Of a DNA stretch of 64,000 nt, positions 63,070-64,000 are shown in pieces (position 1 is the first letter of the stretch; each line of letters opens with the position of its first letter). Source of the stretch: Adineta ricciae (lineage: Eukaryota; Rotifera; Eurotatoria; Adinetida; Adinetidae); assembly GCA_905250025.1 (NCBI GenBank), contig CAJNOJ010000412.1:1-64000 (forward strand), given 5' to 3'. The notes under the pieces were generated by a model. That model made no database searches. It worked only from the letters and a program-made list of their open reading frames with translations, and was not told the origin of the DNA. A program made the translations under genes and the position numbers.

Positions 63070-64000
63070 TTATGATAACCAAATCTTTAAATCTTCGGAG
63101 CATTCTGCATAAAATTCTCTTTCCGTCACTAAATCTCCCAAACTTGTGTTTTGCATTAGCCATGCGTGAATTTCACATTCCATCAATCGCAATTTCAATA
63201 ATGAACCACCTTCTACTGATCCAGGATGCGGCACGTGAAATTCAAGATAGGTCAAATGTTTCATTTCCTTTACACATGCATTTACAACTTCCGCGATATC
63301 ATCAAGTTCATCGATTCCCATTAATGTGAACGAAACTAATGATGGTAGATAATAAGCCATAATCGTGATGATAGTCTCATCTAATCGGCATCCTGGTCTG
63401 ATAGAAAGATTAGTAACACTGCTGATTGGTTGTGATAGACAATAGAGAAAATGAAGAATATTGTCAATGGCCGATTCATCGATCGACATGTAAAGAATGA
63501 TTTCCTTCAAAATCGAGCTCCCATGAAAAAGTTGTTGTAAAAATTCTTTTAACTGGTCGTCGAAATACAGAAGTGGATGTCCAATCAGCACTGATTTGAT
63601 GTGTGAAAAGTTCGGACAACTCAGCCTAAGAGTCGGTATATCATCTTCACGTTCATAATCAGTCCAATTTATCGAAATCGCTGAAGCTCTGTTTATTAAA
63701 CTGGTGATTTTCCGGTCATCGTATTGCTCAAAATACGTCGGTAATATTTTCACAGTTGATCGATGTGGTCGTTTTGTAAACACGAATATCTCAGTTGCAT
63801 ATGGCAACGATGGGTAAACGTGTACAGTCCAATAAGGAAATGAGGAAAAGGATTGACAGATACCTTGGCACGTTGTATTACACAATATCCTATATCGAAA
63901 AGAGCAATCGAAATTTGTTATAGACTTGAACTGATTGCGTATAATGTGCCATCGGTCACCATTTGCATATGTCGAATAATCTTCATTCAGTACTGTATAT
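63070..64000 (-). CDS. F-box-like protein of a bdelloid-style family, 5' end outside window
   Basis: The frame is open from the right edge (YTVLNEDYSTYANGDRWHIIRNQFKSITNFDCSF...) to the stop at 63070-63072. There is no Met near the edge, so the start lies beyond 64000. The central part has leucine-rich segments (PTLRLSCPNFSHIKSVLIG, SSVTNLSIRPG, SLVSFTLMGIDELDD, HLTYLEFHV) and the C-terminus reads AWLMQNTSLGDLVTEREFYAECSEDLKIWLS. Such proteins usually have an N-terminal F-box that recruits a Skp1-Cullin ubiquitin ligase. That part is not visible here, so the assignment is by resemblance only. Confidence 0.6.
   Translation of the reverse strand, partial: YTVLNEDYSTYANGDRWHIIRNQFKSITNFDCSFRYRILCNTTCQGICQSFSSFPYWTVHVYPSLPYATEIFVFTKRPHRSTVKILPTYFEQYDDRKITSLINRASAISINWTDYEREDDIPTLRLSCPNFSHIKSVLIGHPLLYFDDQLKEFLQQLFHGSSILKEIILYMSIDESAIDNILHFLYCLSQPISSVTNLSIRPGCRLDETIITIMAYYLPSLVSFTLMGIDELDDIAEVVNACVKEMKHLTYLEFHVPHPGSVEGGSLLKLRLMECEIHAWLMQNTSLGDLVTEREFYAECSEDLKIWLS

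Noticed and set aside
1..64000. CRISPR arrays, bacterial operons, rRNA or tRNA genes
   Set aside because: No regularly spaced short repeats, no Shine-Dalgarno-led gene strings and no rRNA-like sequence were seen. tRNA cloverleafs cannot be fully excluded by eye.

Overview
The window looks like eukaryotic, animal DNA, most likely from a bdelloid rotifer or a similar small invertebrate. It is AT-rich. Multi-exon genes carry very short GT-AG introns (about 48-75 bases), and the gene set is metazoan: a polycystin-1-family channel with REJ, GPS and PLAT parts, a nuclear receptor, a rhodopsin-like GPCR, phospholipase C-delta, neprilysin, Josephin protease and an F-box-like protein. The rotifer assignment rests on overall gene style and was not tested against any database. 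There are no bacterial operons, phage genes or CRISPR arrays.

Layout. 1-6352: an M28 peptidase entering from the left edge, an unknown secreted or GPI-anchored protein on the minus strand, and a many-exon M13 neprilysin. 7935-22090: a very large plus-strand gene whose exons keep one splice phase from four NHL beta-propeller exons, through Ser/Thr linkers, into REJ, GAIN/GPS, PLAT and polycystin-channel exons. It appears to be an NHL-polycystin fusion. Its long intron holds a 540-base foldback element. 22913-34024: nuclear receptor, HXXXD acyltransferase, small PPxY membrane protein, GPCR (minus), decayed NHL and kelch fragments, PLC-delta, and the C-terminal part of a mucin-stalk membrane protein (minus). 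34026-51004: the same gene series again, from inside the polycystin PLAT domain to the complete mucin-stalk gene, clearly but mildly diverged. 52283-52795: tryparedoxin-like protein. 54364-55701: a third, truncated copy of the mucin-stalk gene. 56970-64000: a broken RRM-like gene remnant, a PI3/4K/HipA-like kinase, a Josephin protease, a dual-specificity phosphatase and an F-box-like protein leaving the right edge.

Assembly structure. Only three ambiguous bases occur (18772, 34025, 54363). At each one the sequence jumps back to something already seen. At the first it is a perfect 221-base repeat. At the other two it is a homologous, slightly diverged copy. The simplest reading is a scaffold of four contigs joined by single Ns, in which two haplotypes (or very recent duplicates) were laid end to end. 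A true 15-kb tandem duplication cannot be excluded from sequence alone, so copy numbers here should not be taken at face value.

Functionally, several neighbours are membrane or calcium/phosphoinositide signalling parts (polycystin channel, GPCR, PLC-delta, atypical kinase, phosphatase). No operon-like coupling is visible, and any joint function is inference.
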